Positions 1-8,244 of a DNA stretch of 64,000 nt are shown here, piece by piece. The DNA comes from Cereibacter ovatus (GTDB lineage Bacteria > Pseudomonadota > Alphaproteobacteria > Rhodobacterales > Rhodobacteraceae): NCBI RefSeq assembly GCF_900207575.1, contig NZ_OAOQ01000001.1, positions 1 to 64,000 on the forward strand, read 5' to 3'. Within the stretch, counting starts at the first letter, position 1; each line of letters opens with the position of its first letter. The notes under the pieces were generated by a model. The model had not been told where the DNA came from and searched no databases. It saw nothing but the letters and a program-made list of their open reading frames with translations. The position numbers and the translations under genes were made by a program.

Positions 1-91
1 CCACGCCCCATTCCGTGACCGAGGCGGATTTGCCGCCAGACGACACGCCGAAAGGCTGGCCCGCGACGGGGCCTTTGAACTTGATCCGCAT
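1..91 (-). CDS. Phage protein, N-terminal fragment (runs off the window)
   Basis: An ATG at 91-89 opens a frame that stays open to the window edge (about 30 residues beginning MRIKFKGPVAGQPFGVSSGG). The start shares one base with the stop of the preceding phage gene (TGATG), the same coupling seen between the other structural genes here, so it is very probably the next gene of the prophage structural operon. I do not recognise a family from so short a piece. Confidence 0.5.
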   Translation of the reverse strand, partial: MRIKFKGPVAGQPFGVSSGGKSASVTEWGV

Positions 92-1788
92 CACAGTGCC
101 CCGCATTCGAAGGTGTCCAGCGATCCCAGCGGCAGGCCAGCCGCATCGCGGGCGTTGATGAACCCAACGCCCGCCTTTCCGGCGCCAGGGAAGGTGGTGT
201 CCGTCGCCGTGGCGACGACGGTCGTTCCGATGAACATCCGCAGTGTCGATCCCTGGACCTCGCCCCGGATCACGCCGCCCAGCGGGATAGTGGCTGACGT
301 GCCGTTCACAATGGTCGTCACCACGCCCCCGACGGATTTGATAATCCGGGTCGCGCCATTGGCCCGCCACCACATCCCCAGCCAGTTGTTGGCATCCTGC
401 CAGCGCAAGAAGGCGTAGAAATAGCCGTTGACCGCGACGTTCAGCTTTTCCGGCACGGTCACCTGCACATACTGATCCGCCGGCAGATCGACGTTCGCCA
501 CGGCGGCATGACTGCCAGCCGCATCCGCCGCATTGGTTCTGACCGCCGCCCCGACGATTTCCGGCGACGACCCGATAAAAGCCGTCCAGTTCGGTGAGGC
601 CGTCAACGGCTGATCCGCCCGGTTGAAATCATCCACGAACGGCAGGTCGGACGGAATGGCCGTGGCATTGCTGACGCTGGACGCCACCTTGGCCCCGCTC
701 GTCGCGGTCTCGACCACCGTGATCGCGGCCCCCGCATCGGCGGGATCAACCACATAGACCAGCCCGGTCGCCCCGCTGATCGGCGCCGCGCCCCGCATCC
801 ACTGATAGGACAGCGCCGGCTCGGGGTCAGCTTCGGCATAGATCCACAGCCCGCCATCGGCCGTCAGGGTCTCGCCCACATCCGCCGATCCGGTCACCAC
901 CGGGGGGACCAGATTGACGGGGCCGGCGGTCAGATCCGCCCGCGACACCAGCGCAGGCCATGTCAGCCCGGCCGCGATGCGCCGGCTATACCACGGCTCG
1001 GCCGTGACCGTGATCGGCACGTCTTGATCGGAGGGGAGGGCCTGGGCGATGGTGATGGCGATGGTCGTGTCGGCGTCCTCGATCACATCCACGCCCACCT
1101 CGACGGTGGCGGACAGGTGGCGCGTGATCTCAGGCGATCCTGCGTCATCCGTGACGGTGACCGTCACCGCAAAGACCTGCGGCGCCGCCAGCGGCGTCGT
1201 GCCCGATATGACCAGCCCGCCAAGCGTGTAGACCGGCGTGACGGTCACGCTGCCGGCGCTGGACACATAGGCCCCCAGATCCACCGCGTCCTGCGCCAGC
1301 ACCCCGTCCAGCGCGGCCGTGATGGACGGATCGCGCGTGGCGATGATCGTCTCGCTCGACACCTCGACCGCGACAGACGCCGACGCCGCATCCTCTCCGA
1401 TGCGGTTGAACCCGGTGTAGGTGAGAGAGAAAACGCCGGCCTCAGCCGGCACGAAGGTGTAGGTGCCCGGCTCGGTCGGGATCGGCACCGCAACGCCGTC
1501 GAAACTCGCCTGTATCGACAATTCCGGCGTGGGTGTCCCGGCCCAGACATTGGCCGGGACGGTGATCGTGATCGTGTCGCCGGGGTGCGCGATGGGCGGT
1601 GCGACCGTGATCGGATTGGCCAGCGTCGGCGCGGCCACCGCCACCGACACATCAACCGTCGCATCGGCTGCGGAAAACGCCTCGAAGTCCCCGCTCTCGG
1701 TCAATTGCTCTACCGGGCGGAACGGCACGCCGCCGTCAAAGACATGCGCCTTCCCCGTCGCTTTATGAACGTAGACGACCTTCGGCAT
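91..1788 (-). CDS. Phage structural protein with Ig-like repeats
   Basis: A 565-residue protein, rich in Val, Thr and Ala and poor in charged residues. It shows several beta-sandwich-like stretches of the type found in phage tail or fibre proteins: roughly residues 60-145, 150-235 and 295-375, the last containing the Ig-like signature ALSYQWMRGAAPISGAT. The last 190 residues (from about FVDDFNRADQPL) look like a concanavalin/LamG-type jelly roll, often a glycan-binding module. It overlaps the upstream gene by one base (TGATG), so it is translationally coupled. Its place after a spike-base-like gene suggests a spike or fibre protein that contacts the host surface; that role is inferred, and no catalytic motif is seen. 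Confidence 0.6.
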   Translation of the reverse strand: MPKVVYVHKATGKAHVFDGGVPFRPVEQLTESGDFEAFSAADATVDVSVAVAAPTLANPITVAPPIAHPGDTITITVPANVWAGTPTPELSIQASFDGVAVPIPTEPGTYTFVPAEAGVFSLTYTGFNRIGEDAASASVAVEVSSETIIATRDPSITAALDGVLAQDAVDLGAYVSSAGSVTVTPVYTLGGLVISGTTPLAAPQVFAVTVTVTDDAGSPEITRHLSATVEVGVDVIEDADTTIAITIAQALPSDQDVPITVTAEPWYSRRIAAGLTWPALVSRADLTAGPVNLVPPVVTGSADVGETLTADGGLWIYAEADPEPALSYQWMRGAAPISGATGLVYVVDPADAGAAITVVETATSGAKVASSVSNATAIPSDLPFVDDFNRADQPLTASPNWTAFIGSSPEIVGAAVRTNAADAAGSHAAVANVDLPADQYVQVTVPEKLNVAVNGYFYAFLRWQDANNWLGMWWRANGATRIIKSVGGVVTTIVNGTSATIPLGGVIRGEVQGSTLRMFIGTTVVATATDTTFPGAGKAGVGFINARDAAGLPLGSLDTFECGAL

Positions 1789-2213
1789 CAGGCATACTCC
1801 AGAACGGGGTTACCGGCCGCGCCGGTGTTGACGAACGGCGGCGGCGGCACCGGCATCGACAGCACGACGCCATCCTCGATCACCCAGGCGATCAGGGGCG
1901 GCGCCGCGGTGCGGGCCGCGGTGGCGAACACGCGCGTAGTGCCGACGCTGTCGGTCACCAGCACCACCACCTGCGCCACCTGCCCGGCGGCAACCGCCGT
2001 CGAGCCAGCCACCGGCACGCCGTCGAGCAGATAGGTCGGGGTGGCGGACACGATGACCCCGGCCGCGCTGGCAAAGACGCCGGCGGTGTAGGCGCTCTGG
2101 GTCGTGTCTCCCACGGCCAGCGGCCCGAGCGACGGCGCTACCAGCGCCGTGATGATGAGCGGCTTGGCCTTGCCGCCCCCGCGCGTGAGCGAAACCCCGA
2201 ACCCCAGTTGCAT
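1788..2213 (-). CDS. Small phage structural protein
   Basis: A 141-residue Ala/Val/Thr-rich protein starting MQLGFGVSLTRGGG. The middle (PTYLLDGVPVAGSTAVA) resembles the Ig-like units of the larger protein encoded next, so it may be a spike or fibre component. It begins one base after the stop of the upstream spike-base-like gene and its own stop overlaps the next start (TGATG), which puts it firmly in the operon. No catalytic or membrane feature is visible. Function is unknown beyond a likely structural role. Confidence 0.5.
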   Translation of the reverse strand: MQLGFGVSLTRGGGKAKPLIITALVAPSLGPLAVGDTTQSAYTAGVFASAAGVIVSATPTYLLDGVPVAGSTAVAAGQVAQVVVLVTDSVGTTRVFATAARTAAPPLIAWVIEDGVVLSMPVPPPPFVNTGAAGNPVLEYA

Positions 2214-2214
2214 C

Positions 2215-2475
2215 TCAGACCCAGCCCGTGATGTCGGTCGCGGTGGTGCCTGTCGCGAGGATGCGGCTGGCCTGCAGGGGGTAGGTTCCGGCCGGGAGCG
2301 TGCCGGTCACCTGCTCCTCGCCGCGCAGGTTGAGCCAGGCGATGACGCCCTCGCCGCCGATGGTCACGGCGCGGATCGCGCTGGCGAGGTCGGCGGTGTC
2401 GGAGGGCGTCACGGCGAGGGAGCCCACTGCGGGCGAGGTCAGGCCGGGCTGGTGGTGCTCGAAGGGCGTTTTCAT
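2215..2475 (-). CDS. Spike base protein (RCAP_Rcc01079-like)
   Basis: An 86-residue protein that begins MKTPFEHHQPGLTSPAVGS and ends with the pattern RILATGTTATDITGWV. From memory this layout (HxPGLTSPA near the N-terminus, VTPSDTADLA, then a C-terminal ATGTTATxI) matches the short 'spike base protein' family named after Rhodobacter capsulatus rcc01079, one of the two head-spike genes of its gene transfer agent. Here it lies between the endolysin gene and two adhesive-looking proteins, which fits a base for a surface spike. The start is the only in-frame ATG, with a GAGG about 8 bases before it. Confidence 0.55.
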   Translation of the reverse strand: MKTPFEHHQPGLTSPAVGSLAVTPSDTADLASAIRAVTIGGEGVIAWLNLRGEEQVTGTLPAGTYPLQASRILATGTTATDITGWV

Positions 2476-2485
2476 GGGCGGAACC

Positions 2486-3124
2486 TCAGAACTCGTTGGC
2501 GCTTTGCGGGATGCCCTCCGGCGTCATGCGCGGGAGAGGCTTGTGGATGTGCGGGTAGGTCGTGGGCCACCGGGCCTTGTCGAGCAGCCGGCTCTTGTGG
2601 ATGCGGACGATCGAGACGGAGTCGCCCTGATTGCCGCCGAGGACGTAGAAGCTGGCGACATCCTCCCCGACCGCGAATCCGACGTGGCCGCCCTTGTCGC
2701 GCGAGAAGACCAGCACGGCGCCATAGGTCGGGGCGACAGCCTTGCCGAACTGGAGCCAGTTGCGGGCCCAGAAGGGATTTTCGCCGAGGGCGCCCGGAAG
2801 CGGCTCGCCCGGCAGGCCGCGGGCGAAGGCAGATTCCACCGCTTCCCCGCACCAGGGCAGGTCCGAGGGGTCGCCGAGGAACTTGCCCGCCTTCAGCCAC
2901 GCCGTGAGCCGCGCCTTGTCGCGGACCTCGTGAAGCCCGAAGACGCTGCGGATCTCGCGCATCCAAGGCAGGTCGCCGTCGTTTGCCGTGGCGCCCTTCG
3001 CGCCGCCTTTGGCATAGGCCGCCGCCGCGGCGCGGGTCTTCGGCCCGTCGAGGCCGTCGATCAGCCCGGGGCTATACCCCAGCGCCTGCAGGCCCATCTG
3101 GATCATCTTGACGGCTTCGCTCAC
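2486..3124 (-). CDS. Phage endolysin, TIGR02594-like with peptidoglycan-binding N-terminus
   Basis: Predicted peptidoglycan hydrolase of the lysis cassette, 212 residues. The N-terminal 30 residues (MIQMGLQALGYSPGLIDG) look like a peptidoglycan-binding repeat. The catalytic part has the TIGR02594 pattern: Cys in LPWCGEAVESAFARG, His in GGHVGFAVG, then LGGNQGDSVS. I chose the GTG at 3124, one base past the stop of the small membrane ORF and preceded by a G-run, over an open extension to 3169, which would run through that ORF. No signal peptide is seen, so release should depend on the holin-like protein encoded just upstream. Confidence 0.75.
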   Translation of the reverse strand: MSEAVKMIQMGLQALGYSPGLIDGLDGPKTRAAAAAYAKGGAKGATANDGDLPWMREIRSVFGLHEVRDKARLTAWLKAGKFLGDPSDLPWCGEAVESAFARGLPGEPLPGALGENPFWARNWLQFGKAVAPTYGAVLVFSRDKGGHVGFAVGEDVASFYVLGGNQGDSVSIVRIHKSRLLDKARWPTTYPHIHKPLPRMTPEGIPQSANEF

Positions 3125-3128
3125 GGTC

Positions 3129-3260
3129 TCAGCCCCCCATCCAGTGCGAGAGCGCGCCCCAGAGCACAAGCAGCGCCACGACGCAGACCCAGGTCCGCGC
3201 CTCCTCTTTCAGCGCGATCTGGATGGCATCGCGGCGCGGGTGCGTCTTACGGCCGGCCAT
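3129..3260 (-). CDS. Small membrane protein of the phage lysis cassette
   Basis: A 43-residue ORF starting MAGRKTHPRRDAIQIALKEE. A basic N-terminus is followed by one hydrophobic segment (WVCVVALLVLWGALSHWM) at about residues 24-41. It overlaps the end of the holin-like gene by 14 bases, and its stop lies 4 bases before the GTG of the endolysin gene. Position, size and topology fit an accessory lysis protein (second holin, antiholin or spanin-like), but nothing in the sequence decides among these. Confidence 0.5.
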   Translation of the reverse strand: MAGRKTHPRRDAIQIALKEEARTWVCVVALLVLWGALSHWMGG

Positions 3261-3609
3261 CGCCTCCCCCGAACTTTGCGGCGCGGGCTTCCACCTGCGC
3301 GGCGACAATGCGCAGGACGCTCATTCCGAGCGTCCCGGTGACAAAGGCGGCCATGGCGATGTTGTTGGGCGTCTCCTCGAGACCCAGCGTCGAGAGGCCC
3401 AGCGGCCAGAGGTATCGGCCGACGAGGACGCCGACGATGACGGCCACGATCCCGTCGACGATCCGCCGCGGGTGGGAGACCAGCCAGCGGGTCAGCCCGC
3501 CGGCGCCGGAGGCGATGAGGATGCGGCCGGCATCGCCGGAGAAGTAGGCGACCATTGCCGCCCACCAGATAGCCAGAGACTGCCAGAGGCCGGTGGTTCC
3601 ATCAGGCAC
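3247..3609 (-). CDS. Holin-like phage membrane protein
   Basis: A 120-residue protein with three likely membrane segments: about residues 8-24 (WQSLAIWWAAMVAYFSG), 50-72 (IVDGIVAVIVGVLVGRYLWPLG) and 84-104 (NIAMAAFVTGTLGMSVLRIVA). It is the first gene of the holin, small membrane protein, endolysin series, which is why I call it a holin. Similar small membrane proteins occur in many Rhodobacteraceae prophages, but the exact holin class cannot be named from sequence alone. Confidence 0.55.
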   Translation of the reverse strand: MPDGTTGLWQSLAIWWAAMVAYFSGDAGRILIASGAGGLTRWLVSHPRRIVDGIVAVIVGVLVGRYLWPLGLSTLGLEETPNNIAMAAFVTGTLGMSVLRIVAAQVEARAAKFGGGDGRP

Positions 3610-3743
3610 GGCGGCACCCCCAGGGGCGGCGCGGTGGGCTGGGCGAATTGCTCGATGCCATGTGAGGCTCCTATCAGGGGCCTATGGCCCGATCAGAAGC
3701 CGCACATCCTATGCGGTGGATGAGGTGACCATACCAGATGTTG

Positions 3744-3757
3744 CTGGCGCGCGCCAG
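3744..3757. repeat. Perfect 14-bp palindrome in the gap before the lysis cassette
   Basis: The 172-base gap at 3610-3781 separates the polyvalent-protein remnant from the lysis genes and holds no ORF. It contains CTGGCGCGCGCCAG, a perfect palindrome that could be an operator, although GC-rich DNA produces such runs by chance. The gap probably carries the promoter of the lysis and structural genes; no convincing -35/-10 pair was found. Confidence 0.25.
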
Positions 3758-3781
3758 ATGATGAAGGGCGCGGCCGGGGCC

Positions 3782-4900
3782 TCACTGGTAGAGGGTGGTG
3801 GCGCCGAACTTGGCGACGATCTCGCGCTCGATCTTGTCGTTCAGCCGGATGCCGCCGCCCTCCTTGATGTCGGATGTGGCCTTGATCCGCGCCCGGAGCG
3901 ATCGGCGCACGGTCTCGCCCGTGATCGCGAACGAGGGATAGGCCCGGTTGAACTCCTGCACCTGCCGCATCACCTTCGGCGGCGGCGGCCGGCCCTCGCG
4001 CGCCGCCTTCGTGATCTCGTTCAGGATCTCGCTCCGATCATCCTCGATCCGCTTCTGCGCGTTCATGCGGCGGTTGTTGATCTCGTAGCGTTCGGCCACC
4101 TGCGCCGGGCTGAAGCCCATCGCCTGCGAGAAGGCCTGCACGGGAGAGACCGACTCCAGCACCGGATCGCCCTTCCGGGTGGTGACCCCCTCGGCCATGT
4201 AGCGATAGGCCTTCATCAAGTCCCGCACCGACTTCGGAACCGCCGTCTCGACGCCGCGGTAGAGGTTGCCGTCGGCCGCCAGCCCGATCCCGGTGAAGAC
4301 GTTGGCGCCGATCGCGGGAACCGGGCCGATCAGCTGCTCCACCCAGTAGGCGTAGGCGTCCTTGCCTTCCATCTGCCGGTCGGGCGAGCGGAACCAAAGT
4401 TCCGCCATGCCGAGGCGGCTGGTCAGATCCAGCCCGGTCACCTGCCCCGGCACGCCCTTGATGAGCGCGCCGCCGATCTGCGGGCCGAAGATGGAGATGA
4501 TACCCTCCTTCAGTTCCTCCTCGATCTCGTCGCCGCCGCCGGGCGCGAACATGCCGAGAAGCGCCACCGTCAGGGCATAGCCCCAGGTGCCGGTGATGCC
4601 GACATGGAACATCATCGACATGGTGATGCCGCCCAACTGGATGCGCGCCTCCCGCCGCTCCTCCGCGGTGCGCCCGTGCATCGCCTGGTGCGTGTCACGG
4701 AACAGCCGGTAGAGCATGTTGATCTGGAAGTTGCGGAAGGTCAGCGCCACCCGCAGCCAGTCCTGCTGCAGAAGGCGCGGGCGCGCATCGGCCTCGTAGT
4801 TGAAGTGGGTGTCCCACGTCACCCGGTCGGCCTTGTCGATCGCGGCGTCATGGGAGAGGCCTTCGGCCCGGCCCAGACGGTAGGCGGCGAGGAAGGTCAT
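3782..4900 (-). pseudogene. C-terminal remnant of a giant polyvalent (PLxRFG-type) phage protein
   Basis: 372 residues if read from the ATG at 4900; the open frame extends to 4978, but that part is the preceding gene read out of frame. The segment TFLAAYRLGRAEGLSHDAAI and the following VTWDTHFNYEADARPR are, from memory, typical of the C-terminal end of very large phage proteins that travel with DarB-like or PLxRFG proteins. A hydrophobic stretch (MSMMFHVGITGTWGYALTVA) follows at about residues 90-125. It ends cleanly before the lysis cassette. A deletion fused it out of frame to the fragment upstream, so it is a broken gene end. Confidence 0.6.
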
Positions 4901-6404
4901 CGGACTGGAAAGCCCAATCGAGGAACTCGTTGAAGATTTCCGTGCCCTTGATCTGGCTTTCGGCCGTGGCCTCCTCATCGACGTGGGTTTTCCCCTCGGA
5001 ATCCCTGTACGTCACCTTGAGCGGCGCGCTGTTCAGAAGGCGCTCGACAATCTCAGCCGGGCTCAATGCCCGGTCCGAGGTGGCCCATTGGGATGCCGGA
5101 TTGCCGTCAGCCTGAACCCCGAACAAGTTGCTGACCGGCTGGAACACCACCGCAGAACGGCCGTAGCCAAGGTGCTTCAGGAAGTCGGCATAGACCTGCG
5201 GCGGGATCCACGTCGATCCGAGGTTCGGCGTGATGTCGCCCGCTTCCCAGCGCGGCGGCTGCACGGCATCGAGCGCCTTGATGTTGGCGTCCAGCCCGGC
5301 GGCGATGGCAGCGTTCAGCTTCCGGCGCACAAGGCCCGACAGATAGAGGTCTGCCGGTTCCCAGCGCCCGGTTTCCGGGTCGAAGAACGCCCGCGGGCTC
5401 TCACCCTCACTCAGCGCCTTCTCCGCGCCCGCCTGATCTGTCCCGAGCAGCTGGGCGACGCGCTCAAGGTCGATCTCACCGCGCTCAGACAGCGAGACGG
5501 CGACGGCTTCCGACGCATCCTTGGCCGCGGTGATCGGTGCCGGTGGCATGGTCACGCGGCGCGACATGATGGCCGCCTTCTGCGGCTTGCCCTCAACAAT
5601 CTCCTCGGCCCCGAGCGCAAGCGCGCCGTCCGGCATCGTCAGCAGCATCCGGGCGGTGCTGGCCTTGGTGAGCGGGCCGTGCGCCTTCACAAAGGCGTCG
5701 TGGGCGGCGTTCAGCTTCTCCCGGTTCCTCGCGATTTGCTTCTCGGTGCCGTCCTGCACCTCCAGCACGAACTGGCGCTTCATCAGGTCGCGGATTGGCA
5801 GCGCATCCCGCAGCATGGCGATGCGGTTCTTCCCCCAGCGGCTCGCCACCGGAACATCGGCTTGGTCGATCGTGCGGATGATCTTCTGGTTGCGCGTGGA
5901 AAGGGTGCCATCAGCCTTGCGAACCTTTGCCGGCTTGCCCTTCTCGTCCAGCACATCCTCCTGGATCTGCCACTTCCCATCACCAGCATAGGTGTAATCC
6001 GGGCTGAACGGAGTGTCGGCGGTCAGCTCGATCTCGGTCAGGAGCGGACGGCCGTCGCCAGCGTCCATCTCGACCACGGCCTTCAGGGTGCCGCTCTCAT
6101 CGACGCGCACGCCGCCCGGCTCGGCCCCGGCGACCGCAAGGCGCATCGCCTCGGCCATGCAGGAGAAGCCGGCAGAGGTGCGCTCGGCGACCGCATCGCG
6201 TGGGCTGCGCTCGCGGATTCCCGCGATGGCTTCTTTCAGCTTCGCCCCGAACTCCGCCGGATTCTCCATCGTCACGTTCAGGTCGGCGCGGCCGTTCATC
6301 GTGCCGCTCGCGTCGATCTCGCCGATAACCGCGCGCGGGTTTCCTCCGTCGTCCTTGCGCGGATGATCGGAGTCACCCAGAAATGCGCCTGGAAGATCGG
6401 GCAC
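4848..6404 (-). pseudogene. Internal fragment of a phage N6-methylase/helicase-type polyvalent protein
   Basis: The open frame covers 518 residues, but only about 6350 to 4905 is phage sequence. The first 18 codons are antisense to a transposase gene, and the last codons (RRLPSGPGRRPLP) are read out of frame after a deletion. The middle has the layout found before the helicase core of DarB-like methylase-helicase proteins: EKLNAAHDAFVKAHGPLTK, RGEIDLERVAQLLG, FFDPETGRWEPADLYLSG, then IFNEFLDWAFQSDD. The methylase part and helicase motor are both missing. In intact phages such proteins protect injected DNA or remodel it; this copy cannot function. Confidence 0.6.
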
Positions 6405-7040
6405 GCCATCCGCGAGATGATGGGTCAGGCCAACTCGCCCGCAACCCAGCTCGCCGGCATCGTGGAGGTCGATGAGACCTATGTCGGCGGGGCGCCCAAG
6501 TATCGCGCTGGCAAGAAGAACAAGCGCGGCAAGGGGACGAAGAAGCAGTGCGTCCTGGTCGCCGTGGAGCGTGCCGGAAAGGCACGCGCAGCGACGCTGC
6601 CCGGATTGAAGGGATCGGACATCAAGCCGCTGGTGGATGCCTGGATCGACCCGGAGACCACGCTAATGACCGACGGCAACAAGGCATACAACAAGATCGG
6701 CGCGTGCTTCCTCGACCACCTGTCCGTCAAGCACAGCGCCAGGAACTTCGCGGATCCCGTTTCAGGTGCTCACATCAACACGGCCGAGGCGTTTTCGGCC
6801 TATGTCGAGCGCGCCCGGGTGGGCGTCTATCATCGCCTCGTCGGTATTCACGTCCAGCGTTACCTCGATGAACTCGCGTGGCGCTGGAACCGTCGGCAAG
6901 CGGCAGAGAAGGTCCGGACGGATGCCAATGGAAAGGCCTCACGCCACTTGAAGTGGCACCCGATTCCCGTGGTTCAGCAAATGCGAGAGCTGTTCAGATC
7001 CGCGCCCGGAAAGGAGATGCGACGGTCGGCAAACTACTGA
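6346..7040 (+). pseudogene. IS1595-family transposase, 5'-truncated
   Basis: The ISXO2-like transposase domain is readable from SSVVLARMIGVTQKCAWKIG onward, about 230 residues. It has the first catalytic Asp in VDETYVGG, the second in LMTDGNKAY, and HINTAEAFSAYVERARVGVY with the late acidic/Asn region. The N-terminal zinc-ribbon domain of this family (roughly 80 residues) is absent: upstream of 6346 the frame is just the antisense of a phage gene. So a deletion removed the left end of the insertion sequence together with the 5' part of the phage gene. No terminal inverted repeat could be defined. An ATG at 6363 could start translation of an inactive product. Confidence 0.75.
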
Positions 7041-7100
7041 ATCTGCTGGCCTAATGCGTGATTTGTTTGGGGGATAACGGCGAATGTTTTCAAAGTGAAA

Positions 7101-7184
7101 TGGTGGGCGACCCTGGAATCGAACCAGGCACGAGTCGCCTCGGCGGAGTTACAGTCCGCTGCCGCACCTTGCAGCACGTCGCCC
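7101..7184 (-). tRNA. tRNA-Tyr (anticodon GTA)
   Basis: Read on the minus strand, the acceptor stem is GGGCGAC paired with GTCGCCC, followed by discriminator A and an encoded CCA (7103-7101). The anticodon loop CTGTAAC gives GTA. A long class II variable arm and a T arm CCTGG-TTCGATT-CCAGG are present. The length of 84 with CCA is normal for a tyrosine tRNA. Its 3' end points toward the IS and prophage remnants, the usual geometry of a tRNA used as a phage attachment site. Confidence 0.95.
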
Positions 7185-7302
7185 ACTGGCGGCGTGATTA
7201 TCCGAGGGGCACGGTAGGGTCAAGCCTCAATCGGCGCTTTTCTTTCGCCTTGCGCCGACCCGCCTTGCGGCGCATTCTACGGCCCGTTTTCAGGAGATCC
7301 CG

Positions 7303-8088
7303 ATGCCGAAACCCGTCAAGCCCGCCTGGGTGATCGACAAGGAGCGCGCCCGCCGCGCCTCTGCGCAGGAAACCGTCTGGCTGTTCGGTATCCACGCTGT
7401 GCGCGACGCGCTGATGAACCCGGCCCGCGAAAAGCTTCGGTTGGTGCTGACCCGCAATGCCGCTGACCGTCTGGCCGAGGCCATCGCCGCCGGCGGGATC
7501 GAACCCGAGATCGTCGACCCGCGCAAGTTTTCTGCGCCGCTTGATGAAGGCTCGGTCCATCAGGGTGCGGCGCTTGAGGCGCGGCCGCTGGAATGGGGGC
7601 GGCTGGACGATCTTGCGGCTTCGGGGGCGGGGGCGCCGCTGGTGGTTCTGCTGGACCGGGTGACGGACCCGCACAATGTGGGCGCGGTGCTGCGCTCGGC
7701 CGAGGTGTTCGGGGCGCGGGCGGTGGTGGCGCCGCACCGGCACTCGGCGCCGGAAACCGGCGCGCTGGCCAAGACCGCCAGCGGCGCGCTGGAACGCCAG
7801 CCCTATCTGCGGGTTCAGAACCTGGCCGAGGCGATGGAATCGCTGAAGGCGATGGGATACGTCCTGCTGGGGCTGGATGGCGAGGCTGAAACGACGCTGG
7901 CCGAGGCGCTGGCCGATGTGGGCAGCCGCCCGTTGGGCCTTGTGCTGGGGGCCGAGGGGCCGGGTCTGCGCGACAAGACCCGCGAGACCTGCGATCGGCT
8001 GGTGCGCATTCCGGCCCTTGGGGGATTCGGCTCTTTGAACGTGTCGAATGCCGCGGCGGTCGCGCTGTATGCCGCCAGCGTCAGATAA
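7303..8088 (+). CDS. rlmB: 23S rRNA (guanosine-2'-O-)-methyltransferase, TrmH/SpoU family
   Basis: 261 residues. The N-terminal substrate-binding domain (about 25-95, with LFGIHAVRDAL) is followed by a SPOUT methyltransferase domain carrying all three SpoU motifs: LDRVTDPHNVGAVLRSAE at about 117-134, LGLVLGAEGPGLRD at 211-224 and IPALGGFGSLNVSNAAAVAL at 236-255. RlmB methylates G2251 in the peptidyl-transferase P loop; assignment to RlmB rather than another TrmH paralogue rests on overall length and the N-terminal domain. The start ATG has an AGGAG 8 bases upstream. It is divergent from the tRNA-Tyr gene. Confidence 0.85.
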   Translation: MPKPVKPAWVIDKERARRASAQETVWLFGIHAVRDALMNPAREKLRLVLTRNAADRLAEAIAAGGIEPEIVDPRKFSAPLDEGSVHQGAALEARPLEWGRLDDLAASGAGAPLVVLLDRVTDPHNVGAVLRSAEVFGARAVVAPHRHSAPETGALAKTASGALERQPYLRVQNLAEAMESLKAMGYVLLGLDGEAETTLAEALADVGSRPLGLVLGAEGPGLRDKTRETCDRLVRIPALGGFGSLNVSNAAAVALYAASVR

Positions 8089-8198
8089 ATCTTCACGGAT
8101 GCGCGAGCGGCACTTTTCTTCGCTGCTGTGGCCCCCATGTTACAGGAAGAACGGGGCCGGAACCCTCGTTCTTCCTTCACTGTCCCTCGTTCCGCACT

Positions 8199-8233
8199 TG
8201 CGCCCGGCCCCCAGGTCAGGGCGCATTTTTTTT
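8199..8233 (+). terminator. Intrinsic terminator abutting the next gene's ribosome binding site
   Basis: A perfect 7-bp stem (TGCGCCC at 8199-8205, GGGCGCA at 8219-8225) with a 13-base loop is followed by eight T residues (8226-8233). The CGGAGG ribosome binding site of the CoA-binding protein gene begins at the very next base. It may end rlmB transcripts, or act as a leader attenuator for the downstream gene. Confidence 0.7.
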
Positions 8234-8244
8234 CGGAGGCGGGC

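Noticed and set aside
1024-2034. 336-residue plus-strand open frame across the phage structural genes
   Set aside because: Arg/Asp/Gly-rich antisense frame. The minus-strand genes are tightly coupled by overlapping stops and starts, which supports them instead.
1-7040. Complete, inducible prophage
   Set aside because: Large genes are broken by deletions, the transposase is truncated, and no integrase, replication or repressor gene is present in the window.
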